Source of the DNA: Calcarisporiella thermophila CBS 279.70
Taxonomy: Eukaryota; Calcarisporiellomycota
Length of the DNA: 64,000 nt
Reading direction: 5' to 3'
Assembly (NCBI RefSeq): GCF_041956535.1
Contig: NW_027192197.1
Location: forward strand, 1,013,647-1,077,646
The notes under the pieces were generated by a model, which was not told where the DNA came from, ran no database searches, and saw only the letters and a list, made by a program, of their open reading frames with translations. Of this stretch, positions 10,982 through 22,576 are shown piece after piece; position 1 is the stretch's first letter, and each line of letters opens with the position of its first letter. Position numbers and translations under genes: made by a program.

Positions 10982-13062
10982 GGGGAGCGGAGGGGGGCTG
11001 AGCGGCGGGGGGGATGGAGACGCCGGCCGCGAGATTAGTTAGGGGATTGCGTTTCTCTTGTGCGGATGGAGAGGGGATGGCGTGAGAGGGGGCGGGGGAG
11101 GGCGGGGGAGGAGAGAAGCAAGAGGAGATAAGCACGCGCGCTCACTCGTCTTTTGTGGCCCTTGCAGCTTACATGCAGCTTTGGGGTGGGGGGCGGGAGT
11201 GGGTGAGGGCGCGGGGGGAAAGCGGGGAGAGGGTTTCTGGAGCGTCGTTTGCAGGCCGGGCCGTGAGTGGGGTTTCGGCGGGGTGGAACAGGGGGTGGAG
11301 AGTGGGGGGAGGAGGGGGAGAGGGGGAGACTCAGCGCGAGGGGAGAAAAACCAGAGTGCGGGGGAGTCGCGGCTGCTCCTTCTTATATCGGGCGGACGCG
11401 GGCGAGATTGGATGGGAGCCAGGGGAGGCAGGGGGGCAGCAGCACGCAAAGGAAAAAGGGGGAAAAAAAGGCTGCACGCCACTAACGGGTCGAGAAGAAC
11501 TATGCTCAACCCGCAGCCTCTCCTGCCCATATGGAGAAAATTAAAAGAGCAGAGCGCATGGAAATCCCAGCAACCAGGGAAACGTGTGAAACAGACTTCG
11601 AGCCGTCTTGTTTCTGGCGAGTTTTTGATTTCATTTATTTCATTTATTAGGCGACGGCGACCGCGATTCGCCCTGCAGCCCCGGGGCCGCAGCCTGCGGG
11701 GAAAGGGCCGGCGGGCGGACCCGGCGAGCTGGCTCTCTGCAGCAGCCGGGCTGGCCCTGGGCACGGAGAGTGAGGCCTCGGCAAATGAGCACGATTGCGC
11801 GCTGAAATTGCACCGCAGAAAATTAAACATAGGCAAGCAGCTGCAAACAATGCAAACAACAAACAAAACACAGCAGGCGTGTGCCTGTTTAAGCTCTCGT
11901 TACCCCTGCCCCGCCCGCCCGTCCGTTTTTTGAAGGATGTCAGGGTTGCGTGCCAGCGCCTGTGATCGAGCGGGAGGGAACGAAAAAAAAAGCGGCCCAC
12001 CGATGCATGCCAACCGGATGCCTGCGGCCTCTGCCCCTGTGCTTTCATTCATTTCCTGCGGCCGCGCGCTTCGCCCCTCACCGCGCAATTGCGCGGATGT
12101 TGCTTGATGAGCTCATTTATTTCGCCCTGCGCACGGTGATCCCTCATGCACTGCCCTCATGCCCTCATACATCCGCGCATTCATATACGCGCGCCCCCCT
12201 ATCCTCCCCAAGGCCCCGCTCCCCCAACATCGCCCCCCGCCTGCCCAGATCGGCCAATCACCCCCCCTCCCTCCTCTGATCCTATCTAAGAATGACGAAG
12301 ATCGCAGGCCAGAACCGGATCCATCCTCCATGCTTGCCTTCTTTGGGCGAATTGAATTACACCCGCCCAATCAGCGCCCCGCCCCGCGCTTGGTGAGAAA
12401 TGGGACCGGCGATTTAGAGTTGGGGGGAGGGTGGCGCAGCAAGCCCGAGATGGCCAGGATCCAGCAAACCTTCTTCCTCGACGTGCGCGCCTGTGCTTGC
12501 CCTCCCCCCCTTGACCGCCCCGCCCTCGATACGCCCGAACGCCAGGCAGAACCACGCAAATCATCGGGCTCACGTGGTGGGAGGTCCTTCAGCACCCCGC
12601 AAAGACCAATGGCGGCCGCCGCCCCTCGATTCTCCCACTAAGCCTTCAAGCCATCGTCGGTGGGGATCCTTTGGGAGTCTCACCTCCTCACCCCCCCCCC
12701 CCTCCCCTGGTGGCGTGCTAAAACAATGGAGAGATGCTCTCATTCACAGTGGCCGGTGTCGGTGATGTCATCGCTCTTCCGCATTGACAGCTCGATTTGT
12801 GCTCTCGCCGGCGTCCCTTCAATCCTGCGCGAGCATTTGGGAATGGGGGTGCGATTGAGCCCAAGCCACCCTCTTCTCTGCCGGCTCCCGCTCCCGTCTC
12901 AAAATCCAAGCCACCCTTCTCTCTTGAGGCTCAAAAATAAATACCTTTTCCGAGCAAAATCCGAGATAAGATCCCCCCCCGCCTATATCCTCGCTACTCC
13001 CCTCCCCCCTTTCTATTCTTTTTGCTATTGCTATTAGTTTTTTTCTTTTTTCTTTTTTAAAC
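10982..13062. promoter_or_regulatory. 2-kb GC-rich divergent intergenic region
   Basis: Separates the divergent forkhead and cis-prenyltransferase genes. It is full of poly-purine and poly-pyrimidine (G/C) runs and CpG. Several overlapping long frames occur on both strands with no domain-like content, which I take as composition artefacts. A perfect 16-bp palindrome CCGCGCAATTGCGCGG lies at 12081-12096. Calling this a promoter region is inference from gene orientation. Confidence 0.45.
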
Positions 13063-14236
13063 ATGACTTTACATTCCCTTCTCTCTACAATACACAAATA
13101 CTGTGAATCCTCGCTCCGCTCATTAATCATCTCGGCCCTCAAGCAGGGCCCGATCCCAAGGCATATCTCCTTCGTCATGGATGGAAATCGCCGCTTTGCC
13201 CGCAAAATCAACGTCAAAACGCAGATGGGGCACTCGATGGGATTCACCAAGCTAAAAGAGGTTTTTGCGCCGCTGCTGGCTGAACCACGCGTGCTCAAGC
13301 CCCTGCCGCTGACAAGTCTCTATTTGGATATATAGGTTCTGGAAATTTGCATGGATCTAGGGGTGGAGGTGGTGACGGTGTACGCCTTCAGCATCGAGAA
13401 CTTCAAACGTCCCAGAGAGGAGGTCGACTTCTTGATGGGGCTGGCACGCACAAAACTGCTGGAGCTATGCGAGCAGAAGTGAGTGGATTCGATGGCCGGA
13501 ACATCCCCTCCCCCGCCCCACTGACACTTTTCTGCTTTTGTTTGTCTTTAGCGAGGTCGTGCATAAGCACGGGATACGAATACGCGTTCTAGGGAATCGG
13601 AGCTATATTCCATCGGACGTGCTAGAGGTCATTGACAAGGTGTCGAAGCTGACGGAAAATAACACGGGGTAGGGATCTTGCTTTCGTGCTTGGTTGTCCT
13701 TGGTTCTCTTCCTAAATCGTTTCTCTTTCGGGTCTCGGCGTGTAGGCCCACGTTAAATATATGCTTTCCGTATACGTCACGCGATGAGATCACCGCAGCG
13801 ATCCAAAAGGTGGCAGGAAGAGTGAAGGACGGAGAGCTGAAGGAAAGGTAAGCCCCCACCCCCATGCCATGTTCCTCCCTGCCCGGCTTCTGGCGGCACC
13901 CTTCTCAATGGCAATGCATTACTCTAGCGATATCTCGCAGCAATTGCTGGAAGAGCACCTCTATACCGCCGGCTGCCCGAAGCTCGATGTATGGGTTCGC
14001 ACCTCGGGAGAGATCCGGCTGAGCGACTTTCTGCTGTGGCAGGTAAGCTGACAGAGAGCACCGTTCTGCTTATGGACGACCAAACTGAACCCTTAACATA
14101 TTTTGCGTGTGTGTGTGCTTGCGCGTGGGATTAGGCCGCAAACAACTGCCAAATCCACTTTGTGGACTGCTACTGGCCCGAGTTTTCCATCTGGCAATTG
14201 TTGCCCATTATCCTTAATTATCAGCTTGCTCGATGA
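13063..14236 (+). CDS. cis-prenyltransferase (dehydrodolichyl diphosphate synthase type)
   Basis: Six exons (13063-13260, 13336-13478, 13552-13668, 13746-13847, 13928-14042, 14135-14236) join to 258 aa, the usual size for the Rer2/DHDDS catalytic subunit. It condenses isopentenyl diphosphate units in cis to make dolichol precursors for ER protein glycosylation. Visible signatures are the catalytic [13 protein letters not shown] with the diphosphate-binding Asp and Arg, the GH in [21 protein letters not shown], and the C-terminal [14 protein letters not shown] and [11 protein letters not shown]. An N-terminal amphipathic helix ([18 protein letters not shown]) fits ER-membrane association. An AATAAA lies 33 nt past the stop (14269-14274). 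It converges on the V-ATPase f gene. Confidence 0.93.
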
Positions 14237-14539
14237 CCCCTGATATATATATTATTTTGTACATATACAATAAATACATACTGGAATATCCAACCTCTCC
14301 CCCCCCCCATCCCCAAGAAAAGGAGGATGAGCAAGGCCGCTTGCAGAGTCCGAGGCTGTTTCTTTATTTTTAAATAGATGAGGTCTAGGAGAATAGAGTT
14401 GGCTGGGGCAAGCAAATGGGAGAAAACACATGCGATATTAAAAAAAAAACAGTCAAACGCAAGGTCAAAGACACGAGAAAAAAGCAAGGGGAAATAAAAA
14501 GAAGCTACTGGAAAGCCATGCCATACTGTTTGTCGCAAT

Positions 14540-14931
14540 CTATAATCGGATGTTGTTCCGCTCACGTCGTCGCTGGACAGTGAGCTGCACCAATTCACCG
14601 ATGGTATTCAAATGAGCATGATTCAGTAGGAAAAAAAAAATAAAGCCATCAACCCCACTCACCATAATAAGACAGATAACCAACACAACTCCGTACACGC
14701 CAGCCGCCGTGTAACAGTTGCGAGCCACAGCGTGGGGATCGTCGGGATCCTCTGTTGAGTGGGTCAACGCTCCGGCATCAAACAGTGCTCCGAGCGCGAG
14801 CTGCCGATGGAAAAAGGATGGCGGAGTCAAGATCAATTCTTACCTGGCCCATAAAGAAGAAGTCGGGCACTTACCAAGAAAATGATTCCCATTACAGAGA
14901 GAATAGAGCAGCAGGCTGGAAACGCGGACAT
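14540..14931 (-). CDS. V-ATPase subunit f / RNASEK-like small membrane protein
   Basis: Three exons, 14931-14875, 14800-14663 and 14584-14540, give 79 aa. The protein starts MSAFPACCSILSVMGIIFL and has two hydrophobic helices. Between them is the lumenal STEDPDDPHAVARNCYTAAG, the diagnostic loop of the family that includes yeast Ypr170w-b and metazoan RNASEK. It ends in a short basic tail QRRRERNNIRL. The family is an accessory subunit of the membrane Vo sector of the proton pump, acting on vacuole and endosome membranes. The spacing to the divergent ArfGAP gene (430 bp) suggests a shared promoter region. The gene would be missed by ORF length filters because each exon is short. Confidence 0.85.
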
Positions 14932-15361
14932 GACTGAGTAGAGCAGCGATGAATAGGGCTTCAAAGACCGGCAGTGAGTTAGAGAGATGTCTGGATAGGA
15001 GTGTCGGCCTTTGGTACTGGATGACGTTTAGATTTCAGATTGTCTGCAAGTTTCTGGTTTTTTGAAACGCGACACTAGTTGGTTGCACGCGGTCGGACAA
15101 AGAGGAGGAAAGGAACAATAGTCAGTTTCCAAAAGCATTAGGAGAATTCAAAAAATAAATCCTTTCCCATTTTGCTTTTTTTTTTTCTTTCCCTCCACTT
15201 CCTCATCCCCTCTCCCTCCCCCTCCCCACCTCATCTGGCATACCCTCGCACCTCTGTCCATTAGTGACTCTTGGCATCTTGGATACGATTCCGTCCCATC
15301 CTGCCATTGGTGAACAAACGTCACAACCAGTCAGACAAATAAACGAGGAGCCCTCCACACC
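14932..15361. promoter_or_regulatory. shared upstream region of V-ATPase f and ArfGAP genes
   Basis: 430 bp between two divergent start codons, with a T/C-rich tract at 15170-15230. No TATA-like element stands out. Promoter function is inferred from orientation only. Confidence 0.4.
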
Positions 15362-18300
15362 ATGAATACCAATGGGCCCTCGCTAGGAAAATGGCCCGTT
15401 CTCTCTATAAAAGATCCATCTCGATGTAAGTTGACACGCCCACTTTGTCCCTCTCTGATGTCCCGCCGACTCTCGCCCATCCATGGAGAGTCACGAATTC
15501 GCCATGGAGCTGATATCTCTCGTTTCTCTTCTTAATAGTCTCCATCTCGCAGATCCTCGTCTCCAATAAAACCAGCAATGCGTACCTATGCCTGTCCCTC
15601 AGCAACGGCCACATTGCAGCGGTCCCCAAATGCTCTGATATGCTTGAATTCGTGGTGGATCCTAGTACGCTTCAGCCTATGCTTAAGCTGACACGCGATG
15701 ATGCGCTAGGATTCCACTTCAAATTCCATGTGGAGCGTGCTCGCCTTGGCGAGCTCTTCTTTGTGTGCGCGTTGACAGCGGAGGATATGGGAAGGGCTCT
15801 CGAAGGTGATCTGGAGACGCTCAAGCGTAAGGCGCTGCTCGCCATGGTCTATGTGGACGGAATATCCAACGGCGCATTGGAATGGAGTTGGAAGTGGGAC
15901 GTCCATGCCGAGAGCAGACGAAATCATTGCGCGGTAAGGGCGTGGGGGATCCCATCTCTTTTATGATGGAGAATGAGTGACTAATGGTGCCTCTCGAGAA
16001 TAGTTTGTACAACATTTGCCGGGGGCGGGTCGCTACGAGGTCCTGGCGTCTTTCGATGTTTGGTTTACAAGTTAGTATCCCCCTTTTGTTGTTGTTTCTT
16101 CCCCAGGATGGGGGTGGGACTGACTCCTCAACCTCTCTAGATCCACCCGTATCCGAAACATGCGACGCCTCCTCGCTCAACACCAACGGCTCACCCAGTT
16201 CCCCTTACGATTCCAGCCCATTGAGTAACGCCTCGCCTCACAGCATCTCCATGGGCCCCTCGCAATCCTCTCCAAACCACCTCCCGTGCCACCGCCTCTC
16301 CTCCCCGCCCGATCTGAGCATCATCCCCAGCTCCTTCCCCGGAGCCACCGCAGCACCCCCCTCCAACACCGGCCCCTCTCGCTCCCTCTCCGTCTCCGCG
16401 GCAGCCCCCCGCCATCTCGAGCGAGGCCGTGAGCACGACGCCGACCAGCAGGAGCCCGAGGATGGGCCTCTGTTCCGCGCCACCCTCAACCAGCTCGAGA
16501 AGAAAACGGCCACCCTGCGCCAGCAACTCAAGCGCGTCCTGAAGGGGGCCGACGCCTTTCTAGCCCAGGGCCTGGCCTACCGCGAGGCCGAGGACGCTTT
16601 TCTGCAGGCCCTCCACGGGCTCCCCGCCGCCGAGCCCATCATGGCGGCCTATCTCAGCGACTCGTTTCGGGCCCTCCAGGAGTACCGCACCAACCGTCTT
16701 GAGCAGATGCAAGCGCTGCTGATCGACCCTCTGCGGAACATGTACGACAAGGAGGTGAAGACGGTGGAGACGCGGAAGCGTGAGTTCGACGAGGAGAGCC
16801 GCGAATACTACGCCTCGCTTGCCAAGTACCTCGCCATCAAGAACGACAAGGCCAACCTCAAGAAGCACGCAGGGTCCGAGGCCCGATACCAGGCTCGGCG
16901 GGCCAAATTCGAGCTGCATCGCCTCCGCTACTACCACTTCCTGCAGGAGCTCGAGAACGGCCGTGGCGAGCAGGAGATCCGCTTCCACCTGCTCAACTAT
17001 GCCGAGAAGCACCACCAGTTTTACCAGCAGGCGGCGCTGGAGCTGCAGCAGCTGAAGCAGGCGCTGGACGCGACACGCTTGCAGAACAAGTGCGAGGCAC
17101 AGGCCGCGCAGCAGGTCAGCAGGGACCGGGAGGAGAGGCGGCGAGCGCTGGAAAAGCAGATAGCCGTGGTGGACTATAGCAAGGGCATCTCGAGCGAGAG
17201 TTACCCCAACTACACGGGAGAGTCCCCCGCCGCCGGGGGCACGGGCACCCCGGCGGGAGGGCTGGTCGCGGCGACCGCGGGGGAACCCCTTGATTCCCCG
17301 CGGTCAAACGCACTCGCCCCCACCGCGCCAACCCCAAGTGGCCATGCCTCCCATGACGCGACCTCAGACACCCCGTCGAACACGTTGTCCGAAGGCCGCC
17401 TTTCTCGCGACCCCGAGAGCATGGGCTTCCTTCGAAAAAAGGAGGGCTTCCTGTTCGCAACCTCTCGGCCCAACCACCACACGAGCTCTTTCGGCGCTAG
17501 CGCCGCCAAGCCCTCTCAGCAGACATGGCACAAGTACTGGTGCGTTGTGTCGGGCGGCCAGCTGCAGGAATACAGCAACTGGAAGCGGCAGCCCGAGACG
17601 CACAACGAGCCCATCAACCTGCGGTTTGCGACGGTGCGCGAGGCTCGGAATGCGGAGCGGCGGTTCTGCTTCGAGGTCATCACGCCGCACTACAAGAGGA
17701 CGTATCAGGCGGTGAGCGACGAGGACATGCAGGCGTGGATTCAGACCATTTCAAACGGTGAGATTCCCCCCCCCCCCGTCCCTCCTTTTATCCCTTTTTT
17801 TTTGCTGCTTCTCTCGATTTCAAACCTAACGCGTGCTTCCACCTTCCCGCCCCATAGCCATCGAGAGTTTACTGAATGGGACCTGTGTCTCGAACCTCGA
17901 CCTGACCAAAGACACAACCTCCCACGACGGCGATGTCAATGCGGCCCATGCGATTAGTGGGCTGACTCGCCCCCGCTCGCAGCACTTCACCAAGCGCCTC
18001 AGCCGCCAGTCCAACAAGCTGCCCGAGCTCCCGTCGGAGGGCAAGGACCTCAGCCGACCCTCCATCGAGTCCAAGGCATCGTTCATGAAACCCATACCAA
18101 AGACCCATGCGACCGTGGCCGCCGCGGCGCCCGCGGCGGACACCTCGGGGGCCATGCAGCTGGTGCAGCGCCTTTGGAAGAAACCGGGCAATAGTGTGTG
18201 TGCAGACTGTGGCACGGTCGGCCCCAAGTGGTGTAGCGTCAACCTGGGCATCCTGCTGTGCATCGAATGCTCAGGCATTCATCGCAGCCTTGGGACCCAC

Positions 18301-18933
18301 CTCTCCAAGGTGCGCAGCCTGACCCTCGACACGTATCAGCCGGAGCTCTACGAGTTTCTGAACGAACTGGGCAACGAGAGGTCGAACGAGATCTGGGAGG
18401 CCTTGCTGCGGCCCGCCCCCCCGCTCGAGAAGATCGGCCTCGGCATCCGAACACCCTCTCCCGCGGCGTGGTCTCCCGCGACCCCCCGCACCAAACCCAC
18501 CCCCGACACTCTCCAGGATAAAAAACGCCAGTTCATCCTCGCCAAATACGTGGAGCGCGAATATGCCCTACCCAATCCGGACGCGAACAGGCAGTTGTCC
18601 GAGGCGCTGGCCGCTCTCGACCCCGTAGAGGCCATGAGGGCCGTTGCGTCTGGAGCGGTGCCCAGGACAGAGGACCTGCTGGCCACAGGCGTGGTGACCG
18701 CCGACGCGAATGGCGACGAAGTCTTGGCGAACGGATTCATGATACCCCTCCAAATAGCGATGGCGCGCTACCGCGAGCAGTCCACCTCGTCGGTACCCCC
18801 TCTGGGCGCCGCCTCCGCCACCCTGCCCGGTGAAGCGCCACCTCCATTGCCCCCAAAAGACTTTGAGAGCAAGGAATCCCTTCTCTACTTTGCTTCAACA
18901 ACTAAGAGCACCTCGAGTGGAGAGGGCTCCTAG
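15362..18933 (+). CDS. BAR-PH-ArfGAP protein (ACAP/centaurin type)
   Basis: Exons 15362-15425, 15539-15933, 16004-16070, 16141-17757 and 17858-18933 join to 1,072 aa. Residues 1-175 form a separate, unrecognised N-terminal domain with beta-strand-like character. A Ser/Pro-rich linker follows, then a BAR-type helical domain (about 285-510, from LFRATLNQLEKKT). A PH domain lies at about 603-720 (GFLRKKEGF to MQAWIQTISNAIESLL). The ArfGAP domain lies at about 813-930: zinc finger CADCG...CIEC with 16 residues between the pairs, and the arginine-finger segment GIHRSLGTHLSKVRSL. The protein should accelerate GTP hydrolysis by Arf on curved, phosphoinositide-bearing membranes in endocytic or Golgi traffic. 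The C-terminus is Pro/Ser-rich. Confidence 0.92.
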
Positions 18934-19970
18934 TCCACTTCTGTTGCATATTTATGTCTCTTCTCTCTTCCCGCTTTATTTTGTCCTCTTCTGTGATGTA
19001 CTTTAAAAAAAAATTCGCCCTCATTCGTTTTTTTTTTTCAGCTTCTGCGCTCCAACCTCTTCACCTCCTAAATTACTTCCCTATTTTTACCCCTTCCCTG
19101 TTAATGTTCCTTTTAATAGTTACTCCGTACTCTTTATATCTTAATACTACTTACTTATTAGTTTTTGTGTGCTTTTCTTTTGTTTTTTTTGTTTTTTTTC
19201 TTACCTATATCCCCTGGATTGTCTATCTCCCTTTTTTTTGTCTTCTTCCCCAAAATAATATCAAGAGTGGTTTTTCTTTTGGTCACTTTATAACCTCGGG
19301 TTGGGATTCGAAATGGGGTTTGAGTTTCAGAGTCTGATACCTAATACTCACTCGAACGCGAAAAAAAAACATACCTACGAGACAAACACCTTAGTTCACC
19401 CTTTTTCTCATGAGGAGACGCTGAAATCCCGATTCCCCCCATCCTCCACTCTAATTTTAGCCTTGTCCTTTTATCATTGTTTATAGCCTGGTCAAGCAAC
19501 CATAATCTTTTATTTGAAGAGGGCTTTTTTGAGATTGTTTTTTTTTTATTTGACATCATTTTCTCCTGCCTGACACCCTAATCTCCCATTCGAATAAGGA
19601 AGTAATTAGGAGGAGGTAAAAATATCGCAGCCATCTATTTATTTTTCTCCCTTTGCAATTGCCTTTGAATTGCTTCCCAATTCCTTATGGAAACATTTTA
19701 GTTTTTTCCATTGTGGTAATCGATTCACGGTTTATTCCATTTCTATCCGGAGTTTCTTTTTGTTGACGAAATTCTCACTCACCACGCCCTGTCTTCTATT
19801 TAGTGTGCCCTCGTAATCTTGTTACCCCAAAACAAAAATCAGAGAAGAAAAAAAAAAGCTTAAAAATACTCGCTGCTGGGCATTGATCTTTCTTTCCCTT
19901 CTCATTGATTCTTCCCAGTCATCTTCATTTTTCTGTGCCCTCGCTTCCCATCTTCACTGATCAACACCAT
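18934..19970. other. T-rich spacer
   Basis: Dominated by runs of T on the plus strand (19020-19240) with no supported gene. It contains the 3' region of the ArfGAP gene and the promoter side of the FYR gene. Confidence 0.5.
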
Positions 19971-21430
19971 ATGATGATGAAACATTCGTCACCGCCACCC
20001 GCGCAGCTCGATGCCGCGTCTACCCGACATTCCGAAGAAAAGTACAAGCAACTAAAGCGGAAATTAAAGGAGGTGCTAATGGTAATGTATTGCAGCGGTC
20101 GGGCGAATGCCTCCCCCCCTCCCGACTAATGCCGCTCCATTTCGTCTTACATCAGTGGATGCTAAGATTTTGTTTTGATTTCTTATCCATTAGCAAAATG
20201 ATAAATTGTCCCAAGATGTAACGCGTGCGAAGATCAAGGTCCGGGAGCTGCGCAAGGAGAAGGGGTAGGTTTGAGAGAGGCCGGATGGCGCCAGATGCTG
20301 TCGTAGGAGAAGTGGGAGGGGGAGAGAAAGTAATACTTAGGCTAACACTATGGTATGTTGCGGATGCTAGGCTGTTGCTGGACCGGTTGGGCGAGCTCGA
20401 GGGATGGGATTCGGATTCGTCGGAATCGTCTGCTTCCGAAGAGGAGCCCGAAACGGCGCTTTCTCCGCTGGCCAACATTGCGCCTCCGTCGTCGAGCGCT
20501 ATCAATAAGGCTCGTAAGCGGCCGCATTCGTCACCGGCCGTTGAGGACAAACGACAAAAGCGGCAGAAGCAGCCCATTGCCGCACGGATTCGGCGGGTGC
20601 ACCCCGTGGAGCGCGATGAGAACGGCAACTACAAGCTACCGGTGCGGGTGGGGATCGTCACGGTCTTGAATCTGGGGCACATTGTGTATGACCGCGAAGC
20701 CTACCACAACGCCCGGTACATTTTTCCCGTTGGATACCAGGTGCTGCGCCCCTTCATGTCCACGGTGGATCCGGACAAGCAAGTGAACTACCACTGCGAG
20801 GTGCTGGATGGCGGCGAGGCCCCATTGGTAAGTAAGGCTGGCTCTTTGTGCAGAGGCGGAGAACTGACCCCCTCTCTTTCTCAACAGTTTAAAATCACGC
20901 CCGAGGATCGAAAGGACCGCCCGATCATTGCGCAGTCCGCCACCGGGGCATGGACGACCGTGGTGCGGGAGGCGAATACGCTGCGCAAGCGCGACCACTC
21001 CAACTCGGCGTCGGGGCCTGACTACTACGGGTTCACGCACCCGACGGTGGCCAAGATGATCCAGGATCTGCCGGGGGCAAGGCAGTGCGCAAACTACGTG
21101 TGGCAAGAGTTTGAGGAGATGGAGCCCGAGAAGGCCAACGGGCTGCTGGTGCGGGCAAACAAAAAGGTGAACAAGCTGCTGCATGGGCCGCAGCAAGCCG
21201 GGGGCGGGGCGGGCGCGAATGGGAGCGGCCACGCGGCAAGCAACGAGGGGCAGGCCGAGGAGAAGCTTGGGCAGCCCTTGTCGTCCCCGGTCGAGGAGGA
21301 CGAGCTGGAGAATGACGAGGAGGAGCAGGGCCTGAAGCAGGAGCAGGATGACGAGGCGGCCATGAAGCGCGACCCCTATCCGCCGGAGGAGGGGGTGGAG
21401 GGCGAGGGTCCATCCTGGACCGGATCATAG
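19971..21430 (+). CDS. FYR-domain (FYRN/FYRC) nuclear protein, TBRG1-like
   Basis: Four exons (19971-20081, 20194-20264, 20371-20827, 20888-21430) give 393 aa. A short coiled coil opens the protein (KYKQLKRKLKEVLM, VRELRKEKGLLLDRLGELE). An acidic Ser stretch and a basic bipartite-like segment (KRQKRQKQ) follow. FYRN occupies about residues 140-205 (TVLNLGHIVYDREAYHNARY, IFPVGY). FYRC follows at about 214-290, with GPDYYGFTHPTVAKMIQDLP and CANYVWQEF. FYRN and FYRC side by side, without PHD or SET domains, is the TBRG1 layout. FYR domains act in chromatin-associated proteins; the specific partner here is unknown. The C-terminus is Gly-rich and then acidic. Intron 3 lies exactly between FYRN and FYRC. 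Confidence 0.85.
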
Positions 21431-22576
21431 AAGTATAGGCCCTCCCTCCACATTTTTTTATGATTTTTCTCCATATCTTTGTGGTTAAGTGCGGTTTTGT
21501 TTTTGTTTTTCTGCCCGTTTCCATCTTCCACGTAGGAAAAAGCTGGCAAAACAAGCTGGAAGTTCTATAGGGAACAAAAAAAAAAGTCGGTAGTTTTGTT
21601 TGTTATTATCTCTGCTTGCATGAATATTCTTTTAGAGCTATCTTTTTTTCTTTTCATCCAATTTTTTCCTACTGTTTTATTTTTTTTTCCCTTTTTATAT
21701 ATATATTCTTAACTTGTAGCAATATTCGTTTGATCAATGACGTTATAAATTCCTGTTTTGCATCATCTGCGGGCACTATCTCCACCATTCGATCTAAGAT
21801 CCACACAGACACGAGTGGCGGCATGGGGTAGCAAGGAAAACCCTCCAGTCGTTCAAGCCGGTAACCGACGGTCCCCCCCCTCCCTTTCCTTGCGGTTTCT
21901 GTGCTTGCAGCGTCGGAGGGCAAAGAGGGTGGAGACGATGCAAGCCACAGGAGCTTGTCTCTGCCCAACCAAAACAGGCCTAATGTGGGGATGACGTGAT
22001 CGGCAAGGAATCGCGAGACATTTTGAAGCTGCTTATGCACGGGCACGAGTCGTTGGGTGGCTTGCGCTCACGAGGCTGCTCGCGCGCGGTGCAGGTCCCG
22101 CCCGGGCTGATGCCACGCGATCCGGCCGCAGGCAGCTCATCTCTCCTCCCGTGTGGATGAGGCTATTCCCCTGCGCTATTACACAAACGCTTGAAGCTTA
22201 ATTCTGTGCTGGGCTTGTTTAGCGCGGGCGGAGTGCGAACCCGGCTCTGCAACCTGCCTATTTAAAGCCGATGTTCCAGAAGCGGTTTCGCCATTCGCCG
22301 ATAACCCCTCCTCTGGTAACCGCCACCCATTGGACCATCGCCAACGGTGTAAATATATACAAATAAATACACCACGGGATATTAAGTTTCTTAGCAGTGC
22401 GGTGAAATTGAACTTATCGACGGGCCATTCTATTTATTTGGTTTTCTCGCCGCTCTCCTCCTCTCCCGCCCCTTCCTGCCGATCTAGCCTCTCTTTCTCC
22501 ACAGCCCATCCCAGCCGTGCCGCGGATATCTCTTTCCCTGCGACAGACTCATCTAAGCTTTCTCTGATTCTCCAGT
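21431..22576. other. spacer, no gene seen
   Basis: AT-rich to about 21750, then mixed composition. Short frames only. It should include the promoter of the antiporter gene. Confidence 0.5.

Noticed and set aside
11039-11933. Overlapping 275- and 291-codon frames on opposite strands
   Set aside because: Pro/Arg and Gly/Arg-rich products of purine/pyrimidine runs, with no conserved motif.
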